Position numbers and translations under genes: made by a program. A model generated the notes under the pieces. It had not been told where the DNA came from. It made no database searches and was given only the letters and a program-made list of their open reading frames with translations. A stretch of 64,000 nt of DNA from Albugo candida (Eukaryota > Oomycota > Peronosporomycetes > Albuginales > Albuginaceae), in the NCBI GenBank assembly GCA_905220665.1, contig CAJNAR010000004.1, forward strand, positions 186,001-250,000, in the 5' to 3' direction. This document shows, piece by piece, positions 31,715-44,347 of this stretch; the first letter of the stretch is position 1; every line of letters starts with the position of its first letter.

Positions 31715-33987
31715 ATGGGAAAAAAGAATGCTCAAAAATCGAATGGGAAGAAAAGAGAGTTGAGTAAATCGGAACGAATAGAAGCAAAAAAAGCCAAACA
31801 GGCAGAAAAAAGTCTCAAGAAGGTCAATAAGCAGCAAGATGAAGAGAACATTGAGGCCATTTTGCAAGAATTCATGCAAAAAGATGCTCAGAAACTTGAA
31901 ATCACCATCGAAATAGTCCAACAACCGAGCCCACGAGGCAACTTTTCGATGACAATGCTTCCGAATGGAGAAATTATGGTTTTTGGTGGCGAGTATTTCG
32001 ACGGAGATGTAAATGTCTGTTATAACGAGCTATTTCGCTGGAATTTGGACAGTAATCAGTGGCGATATATTTCTTCTCCCAATACGCCTCCACCGAGATG
32101 TAGCCATCAAGCCGCAATATTTCGTGATCATCTGTATATATTTGGAGGCGAATTCGCCACTACCGATCAGTTTCATCATTATCGGGTATATTTAATACTT
32201 CAGATATCGATGTTCATGAAATTAAGTGTTATGTATAGGATTTGTGGAGAATCAATCTGAAAACGAATGCCTGGGAACAAATGGACGAAAAGGGAGGTCC
32301 TTCAGCTAGAAGCGGACATCGTATGGTCGTATGGAGAAATTACTTGGTTGTTTTCGGTGGCTTCTATGAAGCTGCTCGAGAAACAAAGTATGTGCTTTTT
32401 GAAACCATTTTCATCTCATCCAAGACTAACCATCTGTTCTTGCGGATGGATAGATGGTACAATGATATATATTTATTTAATTTGGTAGATTTCAAATGGA
32501 AAAAAGTGACTTACTCAATCCACAAATCGGTTCCAATGCCTCGAAGCGGATGCCAACTTGCGGTTCATCCATCAAAAGATATCATTTTTATGTATGGTGG
32601 ATATGCCAAAATCAAAGAAGTCGGAGTCAAGTCTCAAGGCAAAGTTTTCTCAGACCTTTGGGCTTTACAAATGGCTCCAGTACTGAAGAAACAAGATCCC
32701 ACGTGGGAAAAACTGACCAAAAAGGGTCATGCACCCTCGCCAAGAAGCGGAGCAACCCTTGCTGTCCACAAGCAGCGATTCATTTTATTTGGAGGAGTCC
32801 ATGACGAAGAGCAACATCGCCATACAATTCAAAGCACATTTTTCGCTGACTTGTTTGTGTACGATATGGATCGACGTCGATGGTTTGAGTTTCAACTTCG
32901 GCAGAAGAAAGCAAAGGATGCAAAAAAGCGACGTAAGCAAAAAGCTTTGGTCGCTGATCCTGAAACGTGCGACAGCGATGCTGGAAGTGACGAAGACGAT
33001 TTTGAAAAAATGCTGGAAGAACAGTTTGGATATGTCGATGAAGAAGGAAATATAGTGTATATTGAAAACAGCGAAGGAGAAGAGGAGGAAAAGTCAGCAG
33101 AGAAGGAGCCTCAACATAATATCACAGGTGAAGTGATAGAGGACGAACCGGTGCCGATGATATCGGAAGACATCCCTCCATCAGCCGAGGACAGTCAGGG
33201 GCTTGAAGAAACCATACCGGATCAGGTAGAAGCTCGAAAACCATGTCCTCGCATCAATCCTGCACTGTTCATTCGTGGTAGCACCATGTTCGTTTACGGA
33301 GGAATGGTGGAAGATGGTGATCGTGAGATAACGCTTGATGATTGCTGGTCTTTGGATCTTAAACGGCTTGACGAGTGGAAAGAAATTTTGCCAGGAACGG
33401 TATCAGATCAAATCTGGAAAGGTACGACCAGTGAGACAGAAGACTCTTTTGACGAGGAAGATAGCGAAGAAGATGATGACCAAGGATCAGAACACAATAT
33501 TGACATCGATGTTGATGGTCTGACCGCACAATCAAAAGATCTCACGATCGATGAAAGTGTACCACACGTGAATACCAAAAAATCTCACGCAAAGAAGGAC
33601 CGAAAAGCGATCCGGGCCGAGATGGAAAAGCTCCAAGAACAACTCGATCTAGATGACCGGGACCGAACACCGCAGCTAGGAGAGAATCTGCGAGACTTTT
33701 TCGCACGTACATGCCACTACTGGGCCGAACAAATAGCCAATTTACCGGATGCTGTTGAAAGACAACTCACCGTCAAAGAAATGAAACGCGAGGGATTCGA
33801 TCGGGCGGAGCAACGATATAACGAGCTACAAAACGGTATGATTCATCGTTGATATTGCCAACCAAACTTTGTCTCACTTCACTCATCCACACTAGTATTG
33901 GAACGACTGAATGAGCTAGAATTGCAGCAAAAAGAAGCTGAAGAATGCCAACAGCATAAGAAGAAGACCAAACAGCGCCGATCCTGA
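31715..33987 (+). CDS. KLHDC4: Kelch-repeat protein, KLHDC4 family
   Basis: Four exons: 31715-32185, 32239-32387, 32454-33835, 33896-33987, giving 697 aa. A basic N-terminus (MGKKNAQKSNGKK) leads into six kelch blades, e.g. MVFGGEYFDG, LYIFGGEF, LVVFGGFYEA, IFMYGGYAK, FILFGGV and, after an acidic insert, MFVYGGMVEDG. The C-terminal part has acidic runs and the conserved block FFARTCHYWAEQ. KLHDC4 homologues are conserved across eukaryotes; the function is poorly known, and the basic ends and acidic stretches suggest a nuclear or nucleolar place. It ends 26 bp from the convergent MinD gene. Confidence 0.88.
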
Positions 33988-34013
33988 AAGAATTAGAATA
34001 ATCCTCGATCTGT

Positions 34014-35016
34014 TTAGCCGAATAATCTTTTTAAGAAACCAAAATTTTGCTTTGGCTCCAAAAATTTCATCTCACGTGTATCGCCTAAAAATCTTGCAAC
34101 CGCATCATCAAAAGCTATCGCTGCCGGTTCACCAGTTGCAGTTATGACGGGTTGGCCCATATTAGAAGATGTGAGCACATGAGCGCTCTCGGGTATGACG
34201 CCTAAAACAGAGAGTCCGAGCATCTCCTCGATATCCTAAAACTCAACGTAAGTCATCACAACTTGCACGAAATGCGTGATTATCTCACATGTACTGACAG
34301 ACATTCATCACTCTTGACACGATTGGCATCATAGCGATTGATCAGCAATGTTTGGTGCACAGGTTGACGATTTTCGATAGCCCGTAGAGAGCTGCTGGAT
34401 ATGTAGCCAACCATTTTATCCGAGTCTCGGCAAGAAGATATTTCTGGATTCGTCACAATAATTGCCTCGTCTGCAAAATACATGGCATGTCTAGCGCCCG
34501 ACTCAATGCCTGCCGGCGAATCACAAATGATATAATCGAATTGCTGCTTCAAATCGTCCAATACTTTCTCCACACCAGCCTCTGTGAGCGCTTCTTTATC
34601 GCGAGTCTGACTTGCCGCGAGGAGGGATAAATTTTCTAATCGTTTATCCTTAATCAATGCTTGATTTAATCGACAATTTTTTTCAATAACGTGAATAAAG
34701 TCGAAAATAACTCTGCGCTCACATCCCTTTCCAAAGTAGTAACATGAGAAAACAAATAAAGCTGGCAAATGATCAAATATTGTACCAAATGCAAATCCAA
34801 GTTACGTAATCCAATGTCGAAATCGATCAGACATGTTCGGTATCCGCGCTCGGCTAAACCGTACCCGATACTTGCAGTTACTGTTGTCTTCCCAACACCA
34901 CCTTTGCCAGAAGTTACAACAACTACACGACCGGACTGCGTATCCGCTGTTATCGTACTTGACAGACGCGCCAAGCGAATGGATTTGGCAACAGTTGAAT
35001 GCGCAAATCGACGCAT
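34014..35016 (-). CDS. minD: Mitochondrial-type MinD division-site ATPase
   Basis: Three exons: 35016-34786, 34726-34295, 34235-34014, all phase 0, giving 294 aa. MinD is a membrane-binding ATPase which with MinC and MinE places the FtsZ ring in bacteria and plastids and in the mitochondria of some protists. Deviant Walker A is [15 protein letters not shown], then [61 protein letters not shown] and VTNPEISS. The last residues, [10 protein letters not shown], form the amphipathic membrane-targeting helix. The first about 28 residues, rich in Arg and Ser without acids, look like a mitochondrial presequence. Closest in pattern to alphaproteobacterial or plastid MinD. Confidence 0.93.
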
Positions 35017-35109
35017 ACTTGTTCGTCCGAATTTAACCTAATTTGGTGTGAATAAGCATGTTTAGGATCGAGTACATCATTCTGCAAACCCGTCAAAGGC
35101 AACTTCAAC

Positions 35110-37786
35110 ATGCACGTCACGCCCAATCGCATTGGAAGCTGCAAGACACGATCGCCTGTCTGGGCTTATTTTGATAACTCGGGCTATGATACCAATGGAA
35201 TTTCATTGAGAAAAGTGAGGCGCTGTCGATGTCTGTTCTGCAATCAAGTAATGAAAGCCGCACCTGATCGAATGATGCGACATATCATCAAAATTTGCCC
35301 AATCGTCGATGAATTTGACCGAAAAGCATTACTTTCTGGAGATGAAAATGCGTTACTGTCTTCGAGAAAGGCTAGGCTGGGCGATTCTATTCAGTATCAC
35401 ACCAGTGATTCGCAGTTGGTGGCTATCAAGTGTGAGCGTGATGGTGATATCGAAGAGAAAAGTTTTTTCCAAAGTAAACAAGAAGAAATATCCGCTCCTT
35501 CTCGAAATGCGCTCCAGAAAATTGATATGAACATTGGCTTTCAGCGGGCTCCTGAAGTCGAAGTAGGCGAGCTGGCGCGTTATACAACTGTCAATGGAGA
35601 AGATGACGTCAGCAATCAACGCAACAATGTCGTTGATAAAGAGTACGATTGTACTATTGAACCAGATAATGCTTTGCATAAGAAAAGACCGAAAGAATGC
35701 GTTCAGGAGGCGCAAAATGTGCTATCGAAGAAGCGTCGTACTGATGCTTACGTGCCAAGATCTTTGAACGTCAAAACTCGGACATTAGCACCTTTCCATT
35801 TAAGAATGACTTCTGATAAAAATAATGATCAAAATGGAGGATCCTTGTTGGAGTCACTGATTCTAGCATGCATCTCAGAGAATGTCTCGTTTGACTTTTT
35901 ATCGAATGGGCACTTCTGCAAAGCTTTACATGATCACTTTGGCGTATCCAGAAATTTGGAGCTGTCCACTCACATCAAGTTGTTCACCCAACAGCTTTAC
36001 TCTCGAGTTGAAACTTCAGTGCGTTCGATCAAAAGTAATGGTGCATTCCTCACACTTGTTTGCTCCAAGGAACTACAGAACAATAGTGAGACCTTCCTCA
36101 AGTATGTTTTGATGGATGAGAAAGGAAATAATGAATTGGTTTACTTCGAGCCAATAGCAAATTTGGAAGGAGCATCCGACACTATCCAGAATATCACAAT
36201 CTCTGTTTTAAATAAGCGCATCTCTGGAATTGCATTTAGTTGTCAGAAGGCGGTTCATGTTTGCCTTCGGGGATTTCCAGTTAGCTTTACAAATCAGCTT
36301 CCCTGTACGCAGGTGCCGTTCTCAAGTGTTCGATTCGGTGGTGTCTGCATGATCCAACATACAAATTGTCTGCTCAGAGATACATTGTATCCTGCTAAAG
36401 GTTTCGCAAGCGTCTTATCCATAGCGACCCAGCTTGCTTTGCTGACGAATGACCTCAGGCTCAGTACAGATTTGAGACAGTCTCCTGTCCCGCTTCTAAT
36501 GGTACCTCAGCCTTCGAAATATGGATGGTTTGGATATTATCTGCTACTTCTTCAGGTACAACAATCTCAAGCAGATGTATTATCAAAATTGCATCAATCA
36601 CTTTCAATTGACGACGACAACTTAGCGAGACAGAAAATTCGTAGCATTCAGCGGAAACACGAGCATTTTTGGCAAGAATTACACACGTATGTCGAAGTTC
36701 TACGACCCATTGCAGTAGCCGATGTTCTTAATCACATCAGTACATTCCAGAGATGTCTCAAATCAGAATGGGACATCGTACGAAATCTTGACTCACGCGG
36801 ATTGGGTACGTTGTCCTGTGGGATATACCTATGCATCGATTTATGGATGTATATCGTGGTACACATGTGTGAGCATGTCAACGATGAGTTCAAACTTGGG
36901 TGGAAACGAGTATTCTGGAGAAGGTTGAAATCTGAGATTACCGAACATCATATCGCCGCTCTGGTATTAGATCCTCGAACACGTGGAGTTGGCCTCAGTG
37001 GCACTGGCCGTCGTGCAGCTCGATCTTGTGTGATGAATATAGCTCGAAGATTTTGTCAAAGTAAGGGTGAAACTCTAGATATTGCCGAGATCGTAAACCA
37101 GTTATCAGATTATATGAGCAAGAAAGGCATTTTTGCGGATTCAAGCATTTGGCAAGAAGTTTTTACAATGCAGCCCATGGCATTTTGGAATGATTTCTCA
37201 GACGCACCACAATTACAATCGGTGGCACAACTTGTCTGTGGTTATGTACCTTACAAGCCTCTGTCTGCATCCTTCATAAATACGGATCTCTTGTGGAAAG
37301 GAGAAGATATTTCAAAGATGGAGCAGATTCGATATCATATCAGCATGAAATGTGAACTGGAGTCAGATATGCTGAAGTATTTCGACTCATTGAAAAACAT
37401 TTTGGGCTACCTGCTTTCGCCCCATTCAAGTGCACACTCTGTAAGACTAACGCCTGTTGACTCACATGTATTTGTTCATCGTGTTACTGCAGGAATACGC
37501 AGCGCCGGACATCTCTTCTTTGGAACAATACTGTACAGGAGAAGTGGAAGTGGACGATTTTGAAGCACTAGCGGAAAATTACACATCAAGTTTCACAAAA
37601 CAGTTAACGGCAGTCGATAGCATGTGCGCCAAAATCGGATACTGTGAAAATACCGAAGTAAATGCATCCGCTGATCAGCAATTCTGTGAGTCTTGGGTGG
37701 ACCTCACCAATCTCGGACTCTGCAATATCGCTGACACATTTTCGAGCATTTATCGATACCTTTCTGCGTTCAATTTAGGTGGATGA
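35110..37786 (+). CDS. BED-finger/hAT-like protein, probably domesticated transposase
   Basis: Two exons: 35110-37440 and 37493-37786, giving 874 aa. The N-terminus holds a BED-type zinc finger (SPVWAYFDNSGYD, then CRCLFCNQ and the HIIKIC pair). Residues about 70-240 are low complexity with a basic cluster (KKRRTD). The rest follows the hAT transposase order: the HFWQELHTYVEVLRPI region, AALVLDPRTRG, and the dimerisation block MAFWNDFSDAPQLQSVAQL. The frame is intact over 2.6 kb, with a clean 52-nt intron, no TIRs seen, and a place between housekeeping genes. That argues for a domesticated gene, perhaps a DNA-binding regulator. Catalytic residues could not be placed with confidence. It starts 93 bp from the divergent MinD start. 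Confidence 0.7.
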
Positions 37787-37862
37787 ACCTTTGCTGAAGT
37801 ATTTTTTTGTTGTCAGGAATAGAGTGGGGCTTTTACAACTCAATCACTCAAACTTTGATGTA

Positions 37863-38948
37863 TTATTTTACCTTCGATTTTTCCAGTTTCCAAGCAGCTG
37901 GAAAGTTGTACAGTTGTCGAATTATGTTGAGGTCCCCAGGGCTCAACCGAACCCGCTGCCCAAGCGATTCCGTTTTTGTCTTATCGCAGTCTTCTTCCTT
38001 CGCTGGTCTGCAATTAGTATCGTTGATACCACAGATCTTCTCTTTTGGGTTAAGGCAATTCCCTGCTTTCATGTCTTCATTTGGTTTACAATCCCTTTTC
38101 CTAACACACACTCCCTGGCTTGCTGGATACATCTGTACGCTTAGCAAATCAAAAGGTCCACCTATTGATTGATAGTCTTTCACAAGATCTGGCCACATTT
38201 CGGGCTTGATCTTATCTAGAAAGAATAGAACTGTTCGAAGCGGGTGCTGGAGTTCATGAAGCATTTTGAGGGAATGACCAAGTTCGTGCAATGCTGTCCC
38301 ATAAGCTGCTCTCATGGGCAGAGCCTCTTCAAAACATCTATCAGATAGATTCATCACATGGACTCCAAGACCCTTATTGTAACCAACGACACTATTACAA
38401 TCTCTTCCAGACTGAGGACGTCTGAGTTCTATATAGTCTCTACACTTATTACAGTAATCAACCGGTTCGTTCTTGCAACCATCGCGTGGAAGGAAGCGTA
38501 CAGCAGTTGGGCTTTCTATCATTTTCATAGCTTTGATGATTTGTTGACGTTGGAAATCGTTAAATAGAAGCTGCTGACTGAATTGATAGCATGCAACACC
38601 ATGCGGCCATATATTCGCAGGCGATCTGGTCGCAAGCGAAAGTTTGCGACGTTCCCTGTTGCTGCTTGTCTTATTGAGGAGTTCGTGCAAATTATTTGGG
38701 CATTCTATGGCTTTGCCATGAGACTCGAAGCTTCGTTTCTGAACACATGTAAGGACTCTGTTTCGGCATGTGACAAATTCCTCCGGCGCATATGTTTTAA
38801 TGTTGTAATTTTGCATCAAATGTGAGCCTATTCGGCAATGATAATTCTCTCCGATGTTTGGCGATTCGCCCTCAGCGTGAAGACCTCGTAAGCACACAAA
38901 AAGCATCAGTAAGCAGAAGCTACGACAGCCTGGTGTACTCATAGCCAT
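37863..38948 (-). CDS. Secreted astacin-like zinc metalloprotease
   Basis: One exon, 361 aa. The N-terminal signal peptide (hydrophobic CLLMLFVCLRGLHA, cut near residue 26) predicts secretion. The zinc site is HELGHSLKMLHELQHP, the astacin/metzincin HExxHxxxxxHE, but the Gly normally found in HExxHxxG is Lys. SVQMYP near residue 280 serves as the Met-turn. Several cysteine pairs (CKNEPVDYCNKC and a cluster after residue 280 with four or more Cys) suggest a disulfide-stabilised C-terminal region. It could be a protease acting on host or wall proteins, or one with weakened activity because of the Gly change. The 3' end faces the hAT-like gene 76 bp away. Confidence 0.75.
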   Translation of the reverse strand: MAMSTPGCRSFCLLMLFVCLRGLHAEGESPNIGENYHCRIGSHLMQNYNIKTYAPEEFVTCRNRVLTCVQKRSFESHGKAIECPNNLHELLNKTSSNRERRKLSLATRSPANIWPHGVACYQFSQQLLFNDFQRQQIIKAMKMIESPTAVRFLPRDGCKNEPVDYCNKCRDYIELRRPQSGRDCNSVVGYNKGLGVHVMNLSDRCFEEALPMRAAYGTALHELGHSLKMLHELQHPLRTVLFFLDKIKPEMWPDLVKDYQSIGGPFDLLSVQMYPASQGVCVRKRDCKPNEDMKAGNCLNPKEKICGINDTNCRPAKEEDCDKTKTESLGQRVRLSPGDLNIIRQLYNFPAAWKLEKSKVK

Positions 38949-41900
38949 ATTTTAAATGTTTATTATGGATCACTAGAGATAATCCGTTTATAATCGATCA
39001 AACTTTGGGGCCTTGATTATCGTTCAAGAAGTATAAAATAAAATAACCAAATTTAATAGTGCGGGCTAGACACGTCACGTCCCTCCTTTTGCCATCTGAC
39101 TACGTGACACGATTCCGTGGACAACCTCATGATGCAGGGATCGAAGGGTGTACCCTTTTCTAAACGTGTAGAATTAGGTCCTAACCAATCAGGTACGATT
39201 GTTGTGTACATTTATGCGTCAGCAATACGCAAACTCAGTCAAGTAAGCGGTTTGTAAATATCGTAAAGAATCGGTGCTGATACGCCTGCTAGAGCATGAT
39301 CTGTCGCACACCTGATGATGAGATGGCAGTCATGCATTCAGACATGAAAGAAAAGCTATGAGGTTGGCCGCGACAACACGCTCATTTGCTTGTACTGTTT
39401 CCAGTATATAGGTGTCCATCATTCAATAACACGCGTTTTGTTACCGGATACAGCAAATTATATGCAATTAAGACCTAATATTATCAACCAAGTTCATTCA
39501 GATTGTCATGCATTAGTCAGAAACTTCCCGGTCATCACGAAATTGCGGTGGCCACGTTGCCAAAGTGATGCACCTCCGCATGTGCATTGGATTCAGATCT
39601 TACACATCATATACAATCGTCAGTTGTGCTGAACACAAGCGCAATCTGATGGATCCTAGCCAGCTTTGTACACGTGTCGGTAAAAGCGCAAGACGGAGCA
39701 GGACGTCCCCTATTCCCAGCGTCTAGATCTGACGCTATGGAAGCTTCACTGTGAAGAGAATAATCGTTCATTTCTAGTCAGTACTTTCATGCTCGTGAAT
39801 GCGGACACGTTTTGGTGCAGGTCAATACAAGAAACTCTGTCGACCGGCTCGACTTCGATTCCAAGTCATCGTAACTCAACATCGTTAGTTTGTTAAAACG
39901 CTCAAACGAATTCATCCAGCAAGTAACGTACGTCACCATCGCATGCTGCTCGTGGAACACACCGAGTATAGACGTGGACACATGATCTTGAAATGATAGG
40001 TCTGATATCGTTCTCAGTGTAAGGCAATGCTGAATCTTCCATATTTGAGCTTTATTGATCTTGGAGAACCTCAGACACGTACAATGCACGCCTGGACGTC
40101 ATTGTGAGCATCCAAGCAAGATTTTTACGTAAATTTATCCGATTAATATTAGCGGTATTGTTCTCATTTGCAGCGCCCTCCTTCATTTAGACTGCAGGGA
40201 AAAAGTGCCACATAATTCGATACATCTCTACAGAAATGAGTTTTGGAAAGTTGCATCTCATTTGACTCAATCAAAAAAACTACGCAAGCCGCCGATATCA
40301 GCGAAATTCTCAACAGCTGATCATTTAGACGTACTTCGACGACACATAAATAGTCTTTGCTCTGGCAAGTCTCTACGTCGCATTTTAGACCTCTTCGACG
40401 GGTAACACCGCCCCACGAATGCACCCCCAGTGATAAGGCATAAGCAGACATTCTCTGACAAGGAACGCACACGTTTTGCAACAGTATCAGGCTGTTCTAT
40501 TAGCAAGGTCACGTAGGTATTATGGTGAAGGTATACCTTTACCGATCAGAGAGGATGAGTCATCAGGAGCATAGATAAGACTCATTGGGATGGGTGTACG
40601 TGTCATGAACACTGACCCTCCGTTCTCACTGCTACAACTGATTGTTCTTGCTACTTTATGGATCAGTCGAGTGTTTTCTCTGCTGATTCGAGTCACGCTT
40701 CCACCATTTCTATTGTCCGAATTATTCAGCGCAGAACGTTTGTATCTAAACCATCCAAAATACTGCACGAATTTGATAACCTAAGGTCTTGTATCCTCTT
40801 CCACATGTAGCTTATCTTGCCTGGAGAACACGCTTTCGCCATCAAGGTGTGCCACTAGAGAACATACCACGCCGATAAAGTTGGAACGATTTTATTCCGG
40901 TTGCATGTTCGAACAGGAAGAAGCAGCACCGCGCTACGATACAGATGCTTACCGAGCATTTTTGGAAATGCTGGATTGACCGAATATGACAATGGACTTG
41001 CGACTGACTTCGCCCAGCTTCTCTCTCCCGTTCCATTTTGAGCGAAGAAGCGATTTTATTGTGTCCACAGTGATCATAATCTGCAGCCGCTTTACAGTGT
41101 GTATGGTGCGAAATGTCTTGCAAGTGTCTAGACTAGAGATACTCCATCAGCTGCGTCTAACAGAGATCTAGATAAGAGCAAGAAAGCAACAGCCTTACGC
41201 TTCATTTGTGCGACTTACCACAAGCTATACCCTTGCTGTAGACTACAGGTCGATTCTTGCTCAATTATCTGTACTTTTACTGTGGCAAACAATAAAAACT
41301 ATGCGTTCGTACATCAATTTTGATTGAAATAACCATGTGTTCTTCATGGGATACTTTCCTGTCTTTATGTATTGGGGCCGATTCTGGACATGAGTCGCTC
41401 CATCAATATCTTTGTATGCATTGACGAGGCACGACAGATATAAACCGCGAGTTTTGCACGTGAAAGCGAAGTTCGCAGCACGGAGCCAGGCCTCATCTGA
41501 AGGACACCCTGACAATCGGCTGAATCAAATCAATTGATATAGTTCGTCGTAAACCTCATCACATTCATACGAGATGAAGGACAGCCTCGTAATGTAATTG
41601 CGATCTTGAAGCTGTGGAACGTAAGCGTAAATCTCGCAGTCAATGAATGATATCGAACACAGGGAAGAAGGTAGCAGTTCTGGAACAAGAATCTGAACTC
41701 AATATCGCTTTTCAGGCTATATCGAATTGGTTGGCAAAGCTGTGATGTATCTCTACTGACAAAAATAAATAGTCTCATTATCTTGTTGATTTCAATGATG
41801 TCAAAACTTTTCCGTATTGTCTATGCGTTTTTTACTATTTCCAGCAAGAGAAAATCAATGGTAATGCTTTGAAGTCTTGGTTAATATGGCAGGGATTTTA

Positions 41901-43412
41901 CCTCATCCAGCACTCAACTCCACATATCACCATCGCAACTGCTTGCATTGTCTATTAAGCAAGACATTATCGTATTGATAGAAGAATTGTACGCTATCGA
42001 AGATTGATACTCGCCTGAACGAGACCCATAATAGGCACCATCCAGAATGACTTTGATGTGGTTATGTACAACGATATGCATGTCGTTGTCAACTTCCTAG
42101 ATTCTTTTTGCAAACACCTCCACGACACTGGAAACTTTGTATACGAGATGACCGAGTCAGCTCGCCTGCGACATAATACGACTTGATATCAGCATCACTC
42201 AACGATTTCTCGTGAACGTCTGCTATTCCTGATCAGCCACATGCGCAATTCTGTTCCAGCATCAATTCTTTTTTCAAACAAATTCGTTCATGCTTTTGTA
42301 CGTCTAGTGGCACCATTTATATCTCCTCAACCACAAATCGCTAAGCGCGCCGGCTGCGTAGAACATTAGATTGCTGACAAAAGTAAAGTTGAAGCGCTTT
42401 TGTAAATATAAAACACCCTTCACGGACTCTACCACTTCGACGATGTCTTCAATGGATCAAGCTGGCCACTACGATAGAAATGTTGTGAACTCTTCGACGC
42501 TGTCGTGCTCGGGTATCGGCTACCAAAAACGAATTGACTCTCGATATAGCAAAGACCTTTCGACAAAGCAAGATTGTAGCACTTCTCCATCTCAATGAAT
42601 TGTCAGATCGCTAAGTCCGAGGTTCGCATCCATTATAGTATGACGGAGCCTTTAGACGCACTTGCCAAGTGCGTGTGTACTCAGAAGAACGACAAATACC
42701 ATCGTTAGCGGCGGCAGCTACAGAGGAACATCGGAGTATCGCTGGATGTTTCCTGTCCTAGAGCAAAATCACGGCTTGTTTCCAATCACTGCATGTGGTC
42801 TGCGTGAACTACGAGGAGAAATTGTACCTCAGTACCAGCGTTAAAGCACAGTGTTTTTTTAGCTTGGCGCCCGAAATACGAGGTACAATCTCTGTGTTGC
42901 GATCGTTCCGATTACAGGGTAGCGTTTAAATGCCAATTTGTATCGACTACTTCTTTTCGCGCACGTTGCGTTAGACAATAAGTCGCTTGTCAATAAGCTG
43001 AACCATAGATCTTACTCACGCTCATAATAGTATCCAGTATCAGGAACAATATTCCTCTGCAAAAATCACCTTATAGCACCTGAGCTTAGGATTGTTTGAT
43101 TTTAGCCGATTAACGCTATGACAGAATTGGCAGACACCGGAGTCATTTGCATTACAGAGCCGGTAAAGCACGTAGAAATATCTATTCGATACAATGACTC
43201 GCCTCTAGTCTCCGATTTTTACTGAGGCTCGGTGCGACTTGGAAGCATATTTTTGCTTCTGGACCATTGCATTCTGAATGACTCAAGTATCATACCCGCC
43301 TCATGATGCGATCCCCGTGCCTCCTTACGTCACGCACACTCAAATATCTGCGGAGCGCATCTATTATTCCATCTTGATAATCAAATGCGAATGAAAAAGT
43401 GTGATAACTGAT
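38949..43412. other. Gene-poor 4.5 kb stretch
   Basis: The region has only short frames with no family I can name. 40205-40405 plus, 66 aa (NEFWKVASHLTQSKKLRK), and 40520-40768 minus have coding-like composition, but neither extends or joins through credible splice sites. Degraded transposon sequence is the likeliest content. No LTR, TIR, tRNA or tandem array was spotted. Confidence 0.35.
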
Positions 43413-44289
43413 ATGGAATCGACGGCTTTGGTCCAATTGTTTCCCAGCTCCCACGATAGCACCAATCTCAATGAGAAAGCGGAGGTGTTGGTGTTTGGAA
43501 CGACTAAATTGACTCTCTCATTGCTGCTAGTACGAATTGCTACTACTTTGATTGTGTTTATTTAAAAGTGTTGCATTCTATAGAAAGAAGAGGAATTAGC
43601 ACCACTTTTCTCTGGGGCTGCATGGGCGGGCACGGTCGTGTGGGATGCTGCGATATATCTTACCCGTTACTTCCTGCATCACTATGGCACGGAGCTGCGC
43701 AATGCATTGCGATCCACGCGAGTCCTAGAGCTAGGAGCCGGCATGTACGTGTTCTGCTCCAACAAATTTGTGATTCTCGATGCTTTTCTACTCTAGAGGC
43801 GTTCCTGGAATGGCCGCGCGAATTGCTGGAGCGGATAGTGTCATTTTGACAGAGCAAGAAGATCTTGTGGATCTTATTCATCGCAATATAAAATCCAATG
43901 CCAACGCTTTAGGCGTCCACCCCGCAAACGACAAAAAAGAACAAGCAATTGTCGGTCGTGTTTTATCGTGGGGGAAAGAATCGATAAATACTTATCTGAA
44001 AACATATCATGACGAGCAAATTGACTTTGTTCTTTCATGTGATTGCATCTTCGAACCACTATACGGTGATTCGTGGAAGGCTTTGGCGATAACAATGCAG
44101 GAAATCTGTGAATTAAATCCCGAGTGCAGTGTGTTTCTATCTGTAGAGCGACGAAAAGAAGATGGCGTGGATAGATTTTTAGAGCACGTTGATGCAAGCA
44201 CCAGTTTAGTCTCAAAATTGCTGGAAAAGTCTATTGGATCAGCAGAGAATTTGTTAGAAATCTATCAACTCAAGCTGCAAAAAATATAA
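43413..44289 (+). CDS. METTL21-like protein (lysine) methyltransferase
   Basis: Three exons: 43413-43529, 43584-43744, 43797-44289, giving 256 aa with exact phase. The SAM-binding motif I is built across the second intron: VLELGAGIGVPGMAARIAGA. Other family marks are the GTVVWDAAIYLTRYF lead-in, where the Trp is diagnostic of METTL21/FAM86-type enzymes, VILTEQEDLVDLI, and the DFVLSCDCIFEPLY post-motif block, where this family normally carries a DxxY-type motif. Enzymes of this group methylate lysines on chaperones, elongation factors or calmodulin; the target here is unknown. Confidence 0.8.
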
Positions 44290-44347
44290 ATTCCGTGACT
44301 AATTACACACAAAATGATAACAGCAAGTGCCGATCAGAGCCTATATT

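Noticed and set aside
37779..38172. Plus-strand frames opposite the astacin-like gene
   Set aside because: They lie opposite the conserved C-terminal region of the protease and show no motif.
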